64,000 nucleotides of DNA, taken from assembly GCF_000374185.1 (NCBI RefSeq), contig NZ_KB910518.1:6771286-6835285 (forward strand). The letters are read 5' to 3'. This document shows positions 1 to 8,307 of this stretch, piece after piece. The notes under the pieces were generated by a model. That model was not told where the DNA came from, ran no database searches, and worked only from the letters and a program-made list of their open reading frames with translations. The translations under genes were made by a program, and so were the position numbers. The DNA comes from Paenibacillus sp. HW567 (GTDB lineage: Bacteria; Bacillota; Bacilli; Paenibacillales; Paenibacillaceae). The first letter of the stretch is position 1; each line of letters begins with the position of its first letter.

Positions 1-567
1 TTCCTCATGGGACTTGTTACCAGTTCGGTATCCCTGATTATGGATGACCGCCGGGGGCGGACCATGATGCGGATGTTCAGCGCTCCGGTCCGTTCCTCCG
101 AAATTGCGTTTGGTAATTTCCTGGGCAGCTTTATGGTAGGGGTTATTCAGATTATCATTGTGCTGACGCTCGGGAAATGGGTGCTGCGTTATGACTATGG
201 GGTCCCTGCATATCTCTATTTCCTTGTGCTTGCCGCATTTATGCTCGTGTCCATGGGAATTGCCAGCACGGTAGCGGGACTGGTCCGCAATCCGAGAAAT
301 GCAGGCATGCTCAACGCGCTCATCCTTACCCCGACCTGTATGCTCGGCGGCTGCTTCTGGCCGCTCTACCTCATGCCCGATTATATGCAAAAAGCGGCCA
401 ACTTCGTGCCGCAGAAATGGGCGATCCAGGCGGTGGACATCGCGGCAGCCGGCGGCGGCTGGGATGAGCTGTGGCTCCCCTTTGCGATCCTGCTGCTCAT
501 GGCGGCAGTGCTGCTGGCAATTGGTTCCGCCATTCTGCGTCCGAATGAGGCCGGGATCAGCGCGTAG
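1..567 (+). CDS. ABC-2 type transporter permease, C-terminal part
   Basis: The reading frame is open from the window edge, so the N-terminus is missing; 188 codons are visible. The protein has about five hydrophobic segments and the ABC-2 permease pattern: a cytoplasmic loop with RRGRTMMRMFSAP leading into membrane helices, then a short periplasm-like loop around YLMPDYMQKAANFVPQKWAI before the last helix. This is typical of the NatB/YhaP/DrrB class that exports drugs, lipids or ions with a separate ATPase, which would lie upstream outside the window. The gene ends in a long hairpin at 598-638. The substrate cannot be told from the sequence. Confidence 0.85.
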   Translation, partial: FLMGLVTSSVSLIMDDRRGRTMMRMFSAPVRSSEIAFGNFLGSFMVGVIQIIIVLTLGKWVLRYDYGVPAYLYFLVLAAFMLVSMGIASTVAGLVRNPRNAGMLNALILTPTCMLGGCFWPLYLMPDYMQKAANFVPQKWAIQAVDIAAAGGGWDELWLPFAILLLMAAVLLAIGSAILRPNEAGISA

Positions 568-597
568 CTTGCAACTGCGGTGAGGTAGATAGAGGGC

Positions 598-638
598 CAG
601 CCTGCCGTATCCGGCTATAAGCCGGATACGGCAGGCTG
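598..638. terminator. Long perfect hairpin after the ABC permease gene
   Basis: An 18-bp perfect inverted repeat (arms 598-615 and 621-638, CAGCCTGCCGTATCCGGC and its complement) with a loop of 5 nt follows the permease stop by 30 nt. No good T-tract follows on the plus strand, so terminator function is likely but not certain; it could also be a repeat-type palindrome. Confidence 0.6.
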
Positions 639-730
639 ATCTATTGTTGAATTAGGATTTGTGTCAGCAATGAGAAAATGAAGCGATTAGGCTTGCAAAA
701 ATGTCTTGGGGAATCTATTATATACATAAA

Positions 731-745
731 ATGTAAGCGATAACA
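731..745 (+). promoter_or_regulatory. CcpA cre site upstream of the rhamnose mutarotase gene
   Basis: The 15-mer ATGTAAGCGATAACA matches the Bacillus catabolite-responsive element consensus WTGNAANCGNWNNCA at every fixed position. It lies 61 nt before the ATG of the L-rhamnose mutarotase gene, where CcpA bound with HPr-Ser-P would block transcription. Carbon catabolite repression of a rhamnose-use gene fits well; the match is seen directly, the regulation is inferred. Confidence 0.75.
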
Positions 746-806
746 TTTGTAGCTGGTGCTTGTGAAGCGGGTACTAGCTCTATAAAACTTGCAGGAGGAT
801 GAGCGG

Positions 807-1130
807 ATGAGCGGCAATAAATTGGCTTGGACCTGGCGGGTCAAAGAGGAATGTCTGGAGGAGTACGTGCAGATGCATCTTAACCCCTGGCCGGAAATCC
901 TCGAGGAGCATTCCAAAGCCGGAATTAAGAATTACTCGATTTTTCAGAACGGCAATCAATTTTTCTATTGCTTTGAATGCAGCGACCCGGACGCGGCTTT
1001 TGCATACATTGCCCAGAGTGATGCCTGCAACAGATGGAATGCGATTACGTCGAAGATGGTTGAAGGCTCCTTTGACTTTAATGAGGAGACGCCGGTGATC
1101 CCGCTTCGCGAGGTCTTTTATCTGGAGTAG
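807..1130 (+). CDS. rhaM: L-rhamnose mutarotase
   Basis: 107 residues, close to the usual size of about 104. RhaM interconverts the alpha and beta anomers of L-rhamnose, feeding the beta form to rhamnose isomerase in the cytoplasm. Family marks include an early aromatic/basic strand (LAWTWRVKEECLEEY), MHLNPWPEILEEHSKAGIKNYSIF written here as a helix then strand, and a C-terminal REVFYLE. A start at TTG 789 is possible, but AGGAGG at 793-798 sits 8 nt before ATG 807, so 807 is chosen. The gene stands alone, between a cre site and a terminator; no rhamnose kinase or aldolase is nearby. Confidence 0.85.
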   Translation: MSGNKLAWTWRVKEECLEEYVQMHLNPWPEILEEHSKAGIKNYSIFQNGNQFFYCFECSDPDAAFAYIAQSDACNRWNAITSKMVEGSFDFNEETPVIPLREVFYLE

Positions 1131-1193
1131 CCCCTGGCTTTCGCTGAGCTCACTGTCATTAAGCTTAAGCATCCATAAGTAGTGCCTGAACGC

Positions 1194-1222
1194 TCTGCCT
1201 TTCAACAAGGCAGGGTTTTTTG
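1194..1222 (+). terminator. Intrinsic terminator after rhaM
   Basis: The hairpin TCTGCCTT/AAGGCAGG with a short loop is followed directly by GTTTTTT. It closes the single-gene rhaM transcript. The remaining bases to the RND gene at 1429 contain no gene that I can support. Confidence 0.75.
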
Positions 1223-1428
1223 TGCTGTCCAGAGCAGGGCGGCGTTCCCGCATGCCGGTGTCCTCTATCCCGGGCAGGGGAAGCGCCCCGCCTTAAGACC
1301 GAGAGCAGAACCATTCCCCGGTAGGTTTTGGAGATAGCCGTCAGGCCCTACACTTAAGCGGAGACAGCAATACATAAGGATCAGGCATACAGAAACCAAA
1401 CATAACCAAATGGAAGGGGAAAAGAGAA

Positions 1429-4400
1429 ATGACATGGTTAACAAAATGGTCGTTTGGCAATAAGGGGGCGCTCGGGCTTCTGGTTGTCATGGCGCTTGTG
1501 GTGGGGATACTCAGCTACACCTCATTGCCTATGGAGTTCATGCCTGAGGCCGATCAGCCTCAAGTTACGGTTACGGTGCTCGGACCGGGGCAGGATGCGC
1601 ATTCGATGGAAACGAATGTGACGAAGCCAATTGAGGCAGCTACTTCAGCTATAAAAGGAAAAACAGAGCAAATGTCCACTTCCGGAGACAGCTATGCCAA
1701 GGTGGATATATATTTTGACGGCAAAACCAAAATGAAGGATGCGGCACAGGAGGTCGAAAAGGCTGTCCGCACGCTGAAATTCCCCGAGGGGGTCATGGAC
1801 CCTTTCATCGTCCAGTTGAACACCTCGATGATTCCCATCTCCCAGCTTACGATCGCCTTCGATGATGGGATTACGAAGGAGAATCTGAAGCTTGCCGAAG
1901 ACACGATCATTCCCGAACTGCAAAAAATTGATGGCGTAGCGAGCGTGGCGCTGTACGGCAAATCGGCTCCCCAGGTCAAGGTAAAGCTTGATCCGCAGGC
2001 GATGGCTGCAAAAGGCGTAGCTACAGCGCAGGTGCTGGGAGTGCTTCAGGGGCGGAATGTGTCGGCCTCGATTGGCGAGCAGACCATCGGCGGGAAGACG
2101 GGGAATGTGAATGTTGTTTCCTCGATAGACAGTATGGATACCCTGAAGAAGCTGCCGGTTATACCCGGGGTAACGCTTAAGGATATAGCTTCTGTACAGG
2201 CGGTGACAGATCAGGAGAGCGTCAGCCGCTCGAACGGCAAGGATGTATTGTTCGCCGTCATTACCAAGGAGGCCAATGCCAATGCGGTCGATGTGGGCGA
2301 CAAGGTGCAGGCTGCTGCGGAGAGCCTTACCACAACGGTTAAAAACGCTGAGGTCGCCGTCATATTCAGCACTTCGGATATGGTGGTTACTTCAGTCAAC
2401 AGCATGATGCGTGAAGTGCTGCTCGGCGCTTTGTTCGCGACGATTGTCATTCTGATCTTCCTGCGCAATGTGCGTGCTACCCTGATTACTGCGGTATCCA
2501 TTCCGCTGTCGCTGGCGGTTACTTTATATCTGCTGAACATTTCCGGCATTACGCTGAACATTGTAACGCTGGGCGGTGTGGCCGTTGCGGTCGGGCGGCT
2601 GGTGGATGACAGCATTGTCGTCATTGAGAACATTCACCGCCGGATGCAGAAGGAGCCTTTCTCCCGCGACATGCTTATCAGCGCAACCCGCGAGGTAGCA
2701 AGAGCAATTACTACCTCCACCATAGCCACGGTTGCTGTGTTCCTGCCTATGGGTCTGCTCGATGGCGCGCTGCAAGCCTTCCTGCTGCCGTTTGCGCTGA
2801 CAGTTACCTATTCCCTGCTGACTTCGCTGGTAGTAGCGCTGACCGTAGTTCCGCTGTTAAGCTCATGGCTGCTGCGCAGCTCCTCTCTGAAGGAGCATGA
2901 GCCGTCTAAGCGGTTCAGCCGTTTCCTGGGCTGGAATCTGCGCCATAAGTGGGTTGCCCTGACTCTGGGTCTGGTGCTGCTGGTTGGTTCTGTTGCCGCC
3001 TATGTTACCATGCCCAAAGGCGCGCTGGATGCTTCGGATGCCAGTATGGTGACTGTTCAATTGGTCTATCCGAATGACGTTCCGGTCAAGGAAGTGCTGG
3101 AGAAGGGCAAGCAGCTCGAAGATGAGATGATGAAGCAGCCGCAGGCGAAGACGGTCATTATGATGACTGGCAACAGCGCAGATTCGGCGCAGTGGGGCAA
3201 TGTGACTTCACTGACTCAGGTCGATTATACCGTAATGATGAAAGAGGATGCCGACGCGCAGGCGTTCCTGGACCATATCCGCAGCCTTCAGGATACCTAT
3301 GCGGGAGCAACATTGACTGCGAATGAATCGAGCATGATGGGTGGAGGCTCGACGAGTGAGTACGTCGATATCGTCGGGGAAGACCTGAATTCGATCAATT
3401 CAGTCGCCCAGGCGGTAACTGCGAAATTGAAAGCAGTGGACGGGGTACAAAAAGTTTCCAGCAATATGGAGGATACCAAGCCGGTGTTTTCTTTTAAGGT
3501 GAACCCTGAAACAGCCAATGCGCAGGAAATCAGCATGCAACTGTCAGCAATGCTGAATAAACTCCCTCTGGGCCAAATGGAACTTGACGGTTCCACGGCG
3601 GCAGTGGTGCTGGAGCCGGTGCTGCAGCCGAAATCGCAGCAGGAATTGCAGGGAATAACGATTATGACTGCCGGAGGTCCACAGCCGCTCTCGCAGCTCG
3701 CTACCCTTGAAGTCAAAGATCAACCGGCCATGCTCTATCATAAAGACGGCAAACCGTATGTACGTATTTCCGCTGAGGTTGATCCGAAGAAAGTATCGGA
3801 AATTGGGGCAGATATTAAAAAACAGACAGACAGCATTACGCTTCCCGAAGGGGTAACGTTATTCGCAGGCGGAGCTTCGGCGGATCAGGCCGGAGATTTC
3901 AATGATCTTGGCATGACGGCGCTGGTCTCCATTGGTCTGGTATACCTGATCATGGTCCTGACCTTCAAGACGCTGCGCGCGCCGCTGGCGATTATGTTCT
4001 CCCTGCCGCTTGCGGCAATCGGAGCGGTTGTTGCACTGATTATTTCCGGTGTGACCCCTGACTTCACCGCTCTGTTCGGCGCACTGATGCTGATCGGTAT
4101 TGTTGTCACGAATGCCATTGTGCTGATCGACCGCATTAAGCAGAACGAAGAGCATATGACCGTACGCGAGGCGATTATCGAAGCAGCCGGAACACGGATG
4201 CGTCCGATTCTAATGACAGCCATTGCCACCGTATGCGCCATGCTTCCGCTGCTGTTCGGTCATTCCGAGCAGGGCAGCATCGTCTCGCAGAGTCTTGCCA
4301 TTGTGGTTATCGGGGGCTTGATTGCGGCCACACTGCTGACGCTGGTGGTTGTACCGGCAATCTACGAGCTGCTGTATTTCCGCAAATCCGCTAAGGAACG

Positions 4401-4431
4401 CAAGCAAGCGAAGGCTGCTGCATCGGCATAA
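1429..4431 (+). CDS. RND family efflux transporter, AcrB/SwrC-like
   Basis: A 1000-residue protein with the full duplicated RND layout: a TM helix near residue 20, a large outside domain, a helix bundle at about 325-500, a second TM near 525, a second outside domain and a second bundle at about 815-985. The proton-relay motif RLVDDSIVVIENI lies in the first bundle, and GIVVTNAIVLIDRIK is the matching motif of the second half. It is shorter than Gram-negative AcrB and matches the Gram-positive SwrC/YerP class, which exports amphiphiles such as surfactin by proton antiport. No membrane-fusion or outer-membrane partner is present. RBS GGAAGGGG precedes the ATG. The substrate is not determinable. 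Confidence 0.9.
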   Translation: MTWLTKWSFGNKGALGLLVVMALVVGILSYTSLPMEFMPEADQPQVTVTVLGPGQDAHSMETNVTKPIEAATSAIKGKTEQMSTSGDSYAKVDIYFDGKTKMKDAAQEVEKAVRTLKFPEGVMDPFIVQLNTSMIPISQLTIAFDDGITKENLKLAEDTIIPELQKIDGVASVALYGKSAPQVKVKLDPQAMAAKGVATAQVLGVLQGRNVSASIGEQTIGGKTGNVNVVSSIDSMDTLKKLPVIPGVTLKDIASVQAVTDQESVSRSNGKDVLFAVITKEANANAVDVGDKVQAAAESLTTTVKNAEVAVIFSTSDMVVTSVNSMMREVLLGALFATIVILIFLRNVRATLITAVSIPLSLAVTLYLLNISGITLNIVTLGGVAVAVGRLVDDSIVVIENIHRRMQKEPFSRDMLISATREVARAITTSTIATVAVFLPMGLLDGALQAFLLPFALTVTYSLLTSLVVALTVVPLLSSWLLRSSSLKEHEPSKRFSRFLGWNLRHKWVALTLGLVLLVGSVAAYVTMPKGALDASDASMVTVQLVYPNDVPVKEVLEKGKQLEDEMMKQPQAKTVIMMTGNSADSAQWGNVTSLTQVDYTVMMKEDADAQAFLDHIRSLQDTYAGATLTANESSMMGGGSTSEYVDIVGEDLNSINSVAQAVTAKLKAVDGVQKVSSNMEDTKPVFSFKVNPETANAQEISMQLSAMLNKLPLGQMELDGSTAAVVLEPVLQPKSQQELQGITIMTAGGPQPLSQLATLEVKDQPAMLYHKDGKPYVRISAEVDPKKVSEIGADIKKQTDSITLPEGVTLFAGGASADQAGDFNDLGMTALVSIGLVYLIMVLTFKTLRAPLAIMFSLPLAAIGAVVALIISGVTPDFTALFGALMLIGIVVTNAIVLIDRIKQNEEHMTVREAIIEAAGTRMRPILMTAIATVCAMLPLLFGHSEQGSIVSQSLAIVVIGGLIAATLLTLVVVPAIYELLYFRKSAKERKQAKAAASA

Positions 4432-4475
4432 GCAGGTGTGCAAAGCCGGACAGGGGTAAGCAAAGAGCTAACTAT

Positions 4476-4508
4476 AAGAGCAGTGCGAATTTTCGCACTG
4501 CTCTTTAC
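4476..4508. terminator. Bidirectional terminator between convergent RND and ABC genes
   Basis: A perfect 14-bp stem (AAGAGCAGTGCGAA with its complement) and a very small loop lies between the RND stop (4431) and the stop of the minus-strand ABC permease (4520). It is flanked by A-rich bases on the left and T-rich bases on the right, so it can serve both strands. Confidence 0.8.
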
Positions 4509-4519
4509 TTACGCACGAT

Positions 4520-5317
4520 TTAATTCCCCGTGCTTTCATACTTCGAAAGCCCGTAGCGGAAGATGCCGTAGGCTGCAGCCGCAATGAGTACCGCAGCTAA
4601 AGGGGCCAGCATCCACCAGCCGGACCATTCGCTTTTGCCGAAAATGTAGGTTGCCGGATAGAAGCTGATGAATGCATACGGCAGAACGGTGGAGATCAGC
4701 ACCCGTACCGCCTGCGGGAACAGGGTAATCGGATATTTGGCTAGGTCGGCCAAATTATGGACCATCAGCGGGAAGGCGTTCCCGGCATTGCGAATCCAGA
4801 AAGCCGCTGAGTTCCCGGCCAGATTGATCGACACGCGGATAATGACCGCAGTGGCGAACAGCAGCAGAAGGATGGCGATTTTGCCCAGCGTCCAGTGAAT
4901 AGGGCTGTGCACAAGCGATTGCCACACAATCACTCCGCCGATCAGCAGATTGCCGAGGCCGTTGATTCCAATGCCTGTACAGAACACCTGCAGCACAACA
5001 GGCACCGGCCGCAGCAGATAACGGTCCAGCTCCCCCTGATTGACCAGCCTTCCAAGCCGCCAGGTTCCTTCGAAGAACAAAGACCCGATGCCTTCCGTCA
5101 GGAAGATCATCGCATACATGAAGGTGACCTCCCAGAACTGCCAGCCGTTAATGTCGGGAATCCGGTCATAGATCACCCAGAGGAACACAAATCCCAGCAC
5201 CTGCGTCAGAGCGGCAGAACACATTAAGATATAGAAGTCCTTGTTGTATTCCAGAATCGCCTTCAACTGCTGGACGTAGAATCTTTTATATAAGTAGAAC
5301 ATCCGTGACAAGCTCAT
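4520..5317 (-). CDS. ABC-2 family exporter permease (second permease of the operon)
   Basis: 265 residues with about six hydrophobic segments. The pattern after the start (helix, then FYILMCSAALTQVLGFVFLW, then an EGTWRLGRLVNQGELDRYLL loop and an RP motif) is that of the DUF990/ABC2_membrane_6 family of permeases, which pair as two different subunits with one ATPase. It is the last gene of a three-gene minus-strand operon, 18 nt after the previous stop. Substrate unknown; related systems export antibiotics or lipids. The terminator at 4476-4508 ends the operon. Confidence 0.88.
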   Translation of the reverse strand: MSLSRMFYLYKRFYVQQLKAILEYNKDFYILMCSAALTQVLGFVFLWVIYDRIPDINGWQFWEVTFMYAMIFLTEGIGSLFFEGTWRLGRLVNQGELDRYLLRPVPVVLQVFCTGIGINGLGNLLIGGVIVWQSLVHSPIHWTLGKIAILLLLFATAVIIRVSINLAGNSAAFWIRNAGNAFPLMVHNLADLAKYPITLFPQAVRVLISTVLPYAFISFYPATYIFGKSEWSGWWMLAPLAAVLIAAAAYGIFRYGLSKYESTGN

Positions 5318-5335
5318 TGTATCGTCTCCTTCCGC

Positions 5336-6142
5336 CTAGCCGCCATGGATCGTCACCTGACGGACCGCCCAGTTCCACATCGCTTTTCCGGCCAGCCACA
5401 GCACCACTCCCCAGAAGCATTGAATGCCGATCAGCTTCAGGCTCTCCATTGTGCCTGTCTGCTCCAGAAAAATCATCGTCGGCGTGTGGATAATGCTCTG
5501 GAACGGCAGCAGCAAGGCCGACCGCTCCAGCCAGTCCGGGAAAAAGGCCAAGGGAACCAAAGCCCCGGACAGCAGGTTGGTCACGGCGATCCGGGTCCAG
5601 ACAATACCCATCGAGCCGGTAGACCAGAAGCACAGCAGAGCTGCCAGATACACAATACCGAATTTCACTACGATGGCCCCAAGCAGACTGAAGGCGAACA
5701 GCACGTAGACCAGCAGCGAATGGGGAAGGGCTACACCGGAAACGAAGAATGAGAAGCTTACGAGCAGAATCAGGCTCATTCCCCCTTCCAGCAGGCTTGT
5801 GCCCAGCGTTTCAGAGAATCGGGCAGTTTGAAAATCAATCGGCTTCAGCAAATCCACAGCGACGCTGCCGTCGAGGATTTTACCGGATATCGCCGTTTCG
5901 GAATACCAGGAGAGCACAGAGTTGGCCAGAAAGGTAACCAGCAGATAGGTTTTCATCTCATCCCAGGTATATCCGCCGACCACATCCCGGCCATTGTAAA
6001 TCCCCGCCCACAAAAAGTAGATTGCCAGCAAATTGATTATATTAGAGAGAAAAGTGACGGCATATGAAATTCGGTAGGAGAGAACATTTTGCAAAGAACG
6101 GTTGGCAATACTGCGGTATTTCTTAAGCTTCATTGCAGGCAT
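5336..6142 (-). CDS. ABC-2 family exporter permease (first permease of the operon)
   Basis: 268 residues, about six membrane segments, same DUF990-type family as the following gene and a likely heterodimer partner. The loop GKILDGSVAVDLLKPIDFQT corresponds to the GELDRYLLRPV loop of its neighbour, a conserved feature of paired permeases. It starts 18 nt after the ATPase stop, so the three genes are very probably one transcript. No signal peptide is needed for this topology. Confidence 0.88.
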   Translation of the reverse strand: MPAMKLKKYRSIANRSLQNVLSYRISYAVTFLSNIINLLAIYFLWAGIYNGRDVVGGYTWDEMKTYLLVTFLANSVLSWYSETAISGKILDGSVAVDLLKPIDFQTARFSETLGTSLLEGGMSLILLVSFSFFVSGVALPHSLLVYVLFAFSLLGAIVVKFGIVYLAALLCFWSTGSMGIVWTRIAVTNLLSGALVPLAFFPDWLERSALLLPFQSIIHTPTMIFLEQTGTMESLKLIGIQCFWGVVLWLAGKAMWNWAVRQVTIHGG

Positions 6143-6160
6143 GGCTGCCTTTGCACCTCC

Positions 6161-7177
6161 TCATTTTCCGTCTTGGTTCAGGTTCAGATTCCCGTCATAT
6201 ACGGCTTTGATGACCTGCTCGATATTGGCATCCTCCATGCGGAAGTCGATGACTTCCCCGTGCTTCATCACCTGGCTGACGACCTCGCTGGCCGTATATT
6301 CGTACCGGTCGAAGGAAATGGAGAATTCCTGGTCATTCTGCAGCTCCAGCTTCATTCTAGGAGTCTGGGACAGCTCCGAGATCAGCTCCGGCATCGGCGC
6401 TCCTACCTGGAAGAAGATCACCCGGTCTCTGGCAAAACGGGATTTGACCTCGCTGAGACTCCCGTCGTAGATGATCGAGCCGTGGTCGATAATAATCAGA
6501 CGTCTGCACAGATCCTCAATGTCTCCCAGATCATGGGTGGTCAGCATGATGGTGGTCATCTGCTCCTGATTGATTTTTTTGATGAATTCGCGGATTTTTT
6601 GCTTCACGGAGACGTCGAGTCCAATGGTAGGCTCATCGAGATACAGGATCGGAGGGTTATGTAATAGGGCAGCCGCCAGGTCCGCACGCATGCGTTGACC
6701 CAGGGAGAGCTTGCGCGCGGACAGGTGAATGAATTCATTCATGCCGAGCAGCTCGGTGAATTGCTCCAGATTAGCCTTGTAGACAGGCCCCGGAATCTGG
6801 TAAATATCCTTCAGCAGCGAAAAGGATTCGACAATCGGGATATCCCACCAGAGCTGTGTGCGCTGCCCGAACACCGCTCCAATCTGGGCGGCGTTTTCCA
6901 TTCTTTTCTTATAAGGATTGATACCGTTTACAGAAATACTGCCCGCAGACGGCATGAGGATGCCTGTCAGCATCTTGATTGTGGTGGATTTGCCTGCACC
7001 GTTTGGACCCACGTAGGCCACCGTCTCTCCGGCTTCCACACTCAGATTGAGCGGTTTTACCGCAACCTTCTCAATATGCTTCGGGACGAACAAATGCTTG
7101 ACGGCTCCCCCCAGACCCGGTTCCTTCACCGCCTGCATGAAAGACTTTGACAGCCCGCGGGCTTCAATAATACTCAA
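6161..7177 (-). CDS. ABC transporter ATP-binding protein
   Basis: 338 residues. Walker A GPNGAGKST at about 57-65, a Q-loop near FGQRTQLWW, signature LSLGQR at about 157-162, Walker B ILYLDEP at 177-183 and the H-loop TTHDLGD. The domain is preceded by an about 35-residue extension and followed by an about 90-residue C-terminal region, as in the DrrA/YhaQ-type exporters. It energises the two DUF990-type permeases encoded directly downstream. The operon start faces the GAF/LuxR regulator gene across a 258-bp gap that carries TCGAAA repeats. Confidence 0.92.
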   Translation of the reverse strand: MSIIEARGLSKSFMQAVKEPGLGGAVKHLFVPKHIEKVAVKPLNLSVEAGETVAYVGPNGAGKSTTIKMLTGILMPSAGSISVNGINPYKKRMENAAQIGAVFGQRTQLWWDIPIVESFSLLKDIYQIPGPVYKANLEQFTELLGMNEFIHLSARKLSLGQRMRADLAAALLHNPPILYLDEPTIGLDVSVKQKIREFIKKINQEQMTTIMLTTHDLGDIEDLCRRLIIIDHGSIIYDGSLSEVKSRFARDRVIFFQVGAPMPELISELSQTPRMKLELQNDQEFSISFDRYEYTASEVVSQVMKHGEVIDFRMEDANIEQVIKAVYDGNLNLNQDGK

Positions 7178-7200
7178 GAATAGACCTCCTTCATTGCTGA

Positions 7201-7265
7201 TATCGAAAGACGCATAAACAAATATAGCACTAGGCTAATGTCGAAAACTATCGGTTTAGGTCGAA
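7201..7265. promoter_or_regulatory. Three TCGAAA direct repeats in the divergent ABC / LuxR-type regulator gap
   Basis: TATCGAA (7201-7207), TGTCGAA (7239-7245) and GGTCGAA (7259-7265) stand in the same orientation at spacings of 38 and 20 nt. TGTCGAA is the core of a Spo0A box, and the other two differ from it at one position. They could act on the ABC operon (start 7177, minus) or on the regulator gene (start 7436, plus). Sequence match only; the binding protein is a guess. Confidence 0.35.
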
Positions 7266-7435
7266 ACGAAATTTTTCAACTGTCATTCGTAAAATAGCCC
7301 CCTGTAAATTAATCCCTAAATATCCTATGATAAATTTACTAGGAGAATTGCAGTAGCAAATGTCAAAAAATTGTTATTAGTGAATTAATTCACATTATTC
7401 TGAATGAACTAACGAAACGAATTCAGGAGGCGAAT

Positions 7436-8242
7436 GTGTTGACAACCATCAATTCCAAGACAAAAATGTGGTGTTCGCCGGGGGATCTTCCAGCAGATCA
7501 AGCTGCATCTTTTCGCCAAATGATTTCTTCGGATACACGCAAACCGCTGCGGCCCTCAAAGACCTCCTGTGTACAAGAGAACAAAGCGATCTATAGTGAA
7601 GCTATGGTTATGTCCCTACGTGAAGAAATACTGGAGATCAACCGCTTCATTCCAATTCCTTATATTGTGTTTCTGGCAGATGAAGAGGGGTGGATTCTGG
7701 ACCTGATCTGCTCCTCCCGCAAGCTTCAGGAGACGATGGATCTGGCCGGGCTGAGCAGGGGGATCAATCTGTCCAAACGGTATTCGGGACTCAATGCAGT
7801 CTCGCTGGCTATGGAGATGAACCGTATAGGAGTAGTGCGTGGAGAGGAGCATAGCGACGCCGCTTTCTGGAACTGGAACTGCGTATGCGCGCCCCTCGTT
7901 CTGGATGGAGGCACACAGGGTTATGTGGATATTTCTTTCCATGTAGATCAGCACATTGATTTTGCGATTCCGTTCGTGCAGCAATTGGCCGAGAACGTGG
8001 CATACAAACGAATGGTCAATAATAAAGGCCTGCAGAAGTACAGACGGGATGCGGTGCTCGGTGAATACAAGCTGACGGCGCGGGAGAAGGAGGTGGCTTC
8101 GCTGTGGCTGTCGGGCAAAAGCGCGCTGCATATTTCGAGTGCGCTCGGCATCAGCGAGGGTTCGGTCCGCAATGTGGTAAAGAGTATTTATATTAAAATG
8201 AACGTCAATGACCGCTCACAATTTGCCAGGAAGCTGATGTAA
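7436..8242 (+). CDS. GAF-like sensor / LuxR-type HTH transcription regulator
   Basis: 268 residues. A region at about 65-195 has the pattern of the GAF domain found in AcoR-type regulators: FIPIPYIVFLADEEGWILDL, then GLNAVSLAM, RGEEHS and a C-terminal GYVDISFHVD. The last about 65 residues are a LuxR HTH (LTAREKEVASLWLSGKSALH, then IS...LGISEGSVRNVVKSIYIKMNV). AcoR proteins carry an AAA+ sigma-54 domain after this GAF; here it is replaced by a LuxR HTH. The start is GTG 7436 (or TTG 7439), since AGGAGG at 7425-7430 lies just before; the ATG at 7434 runs into TGA at once. The target is unknown; the divergent ABC operon is a candidate. Confidence 0.8.
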   Translation: MLTTINSKTKMWCSPGDLPADQAASFRQMISSDTRKPLRPSKTSCVQENKAIYSEAMVMSLREEILEINRFIPIPYIVFLADEEGWILDLICSSRKLQETMDLAGLSRGINLSKRYSGLNAVSLAMEMNRIGVVRGEEHSDAAFWNWNCVCAPLVLDGGTQGYVDISFHVDQHIDFAIPFVQQLAENVAYKRMVNNKGLQKYRRDAVLGEYKLTAREKEVASLWLSGKSALHISSALGISEGSVRNVVKSIYIKMNVNDRSQFARKLM

Positions 8243-8248
8243 GTATAA

Positions 8249-8292
8249 AAAAAGGCTAACCCGCGAAGTCAGAGTGACTTACGGATTAGCCG
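8249..8292 (-). terminator. Terminator of the gcvT-gcvPA-gcvPB operon
   Basis: On the minus strand GGCTAATCCGTAAGTC pairs imperfectly with GACTTCGCGGGTTAGCC around a 5-nt loop and is followed by TTTTTTT. It lies just beyond the gcvPB stop. It also follows the plus-strand regulator gene by a few bases and may serve it weakly. Confidence 0.8.
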
Positions 8293-8307
8293 CTTTGAAC
8301 AATATGC

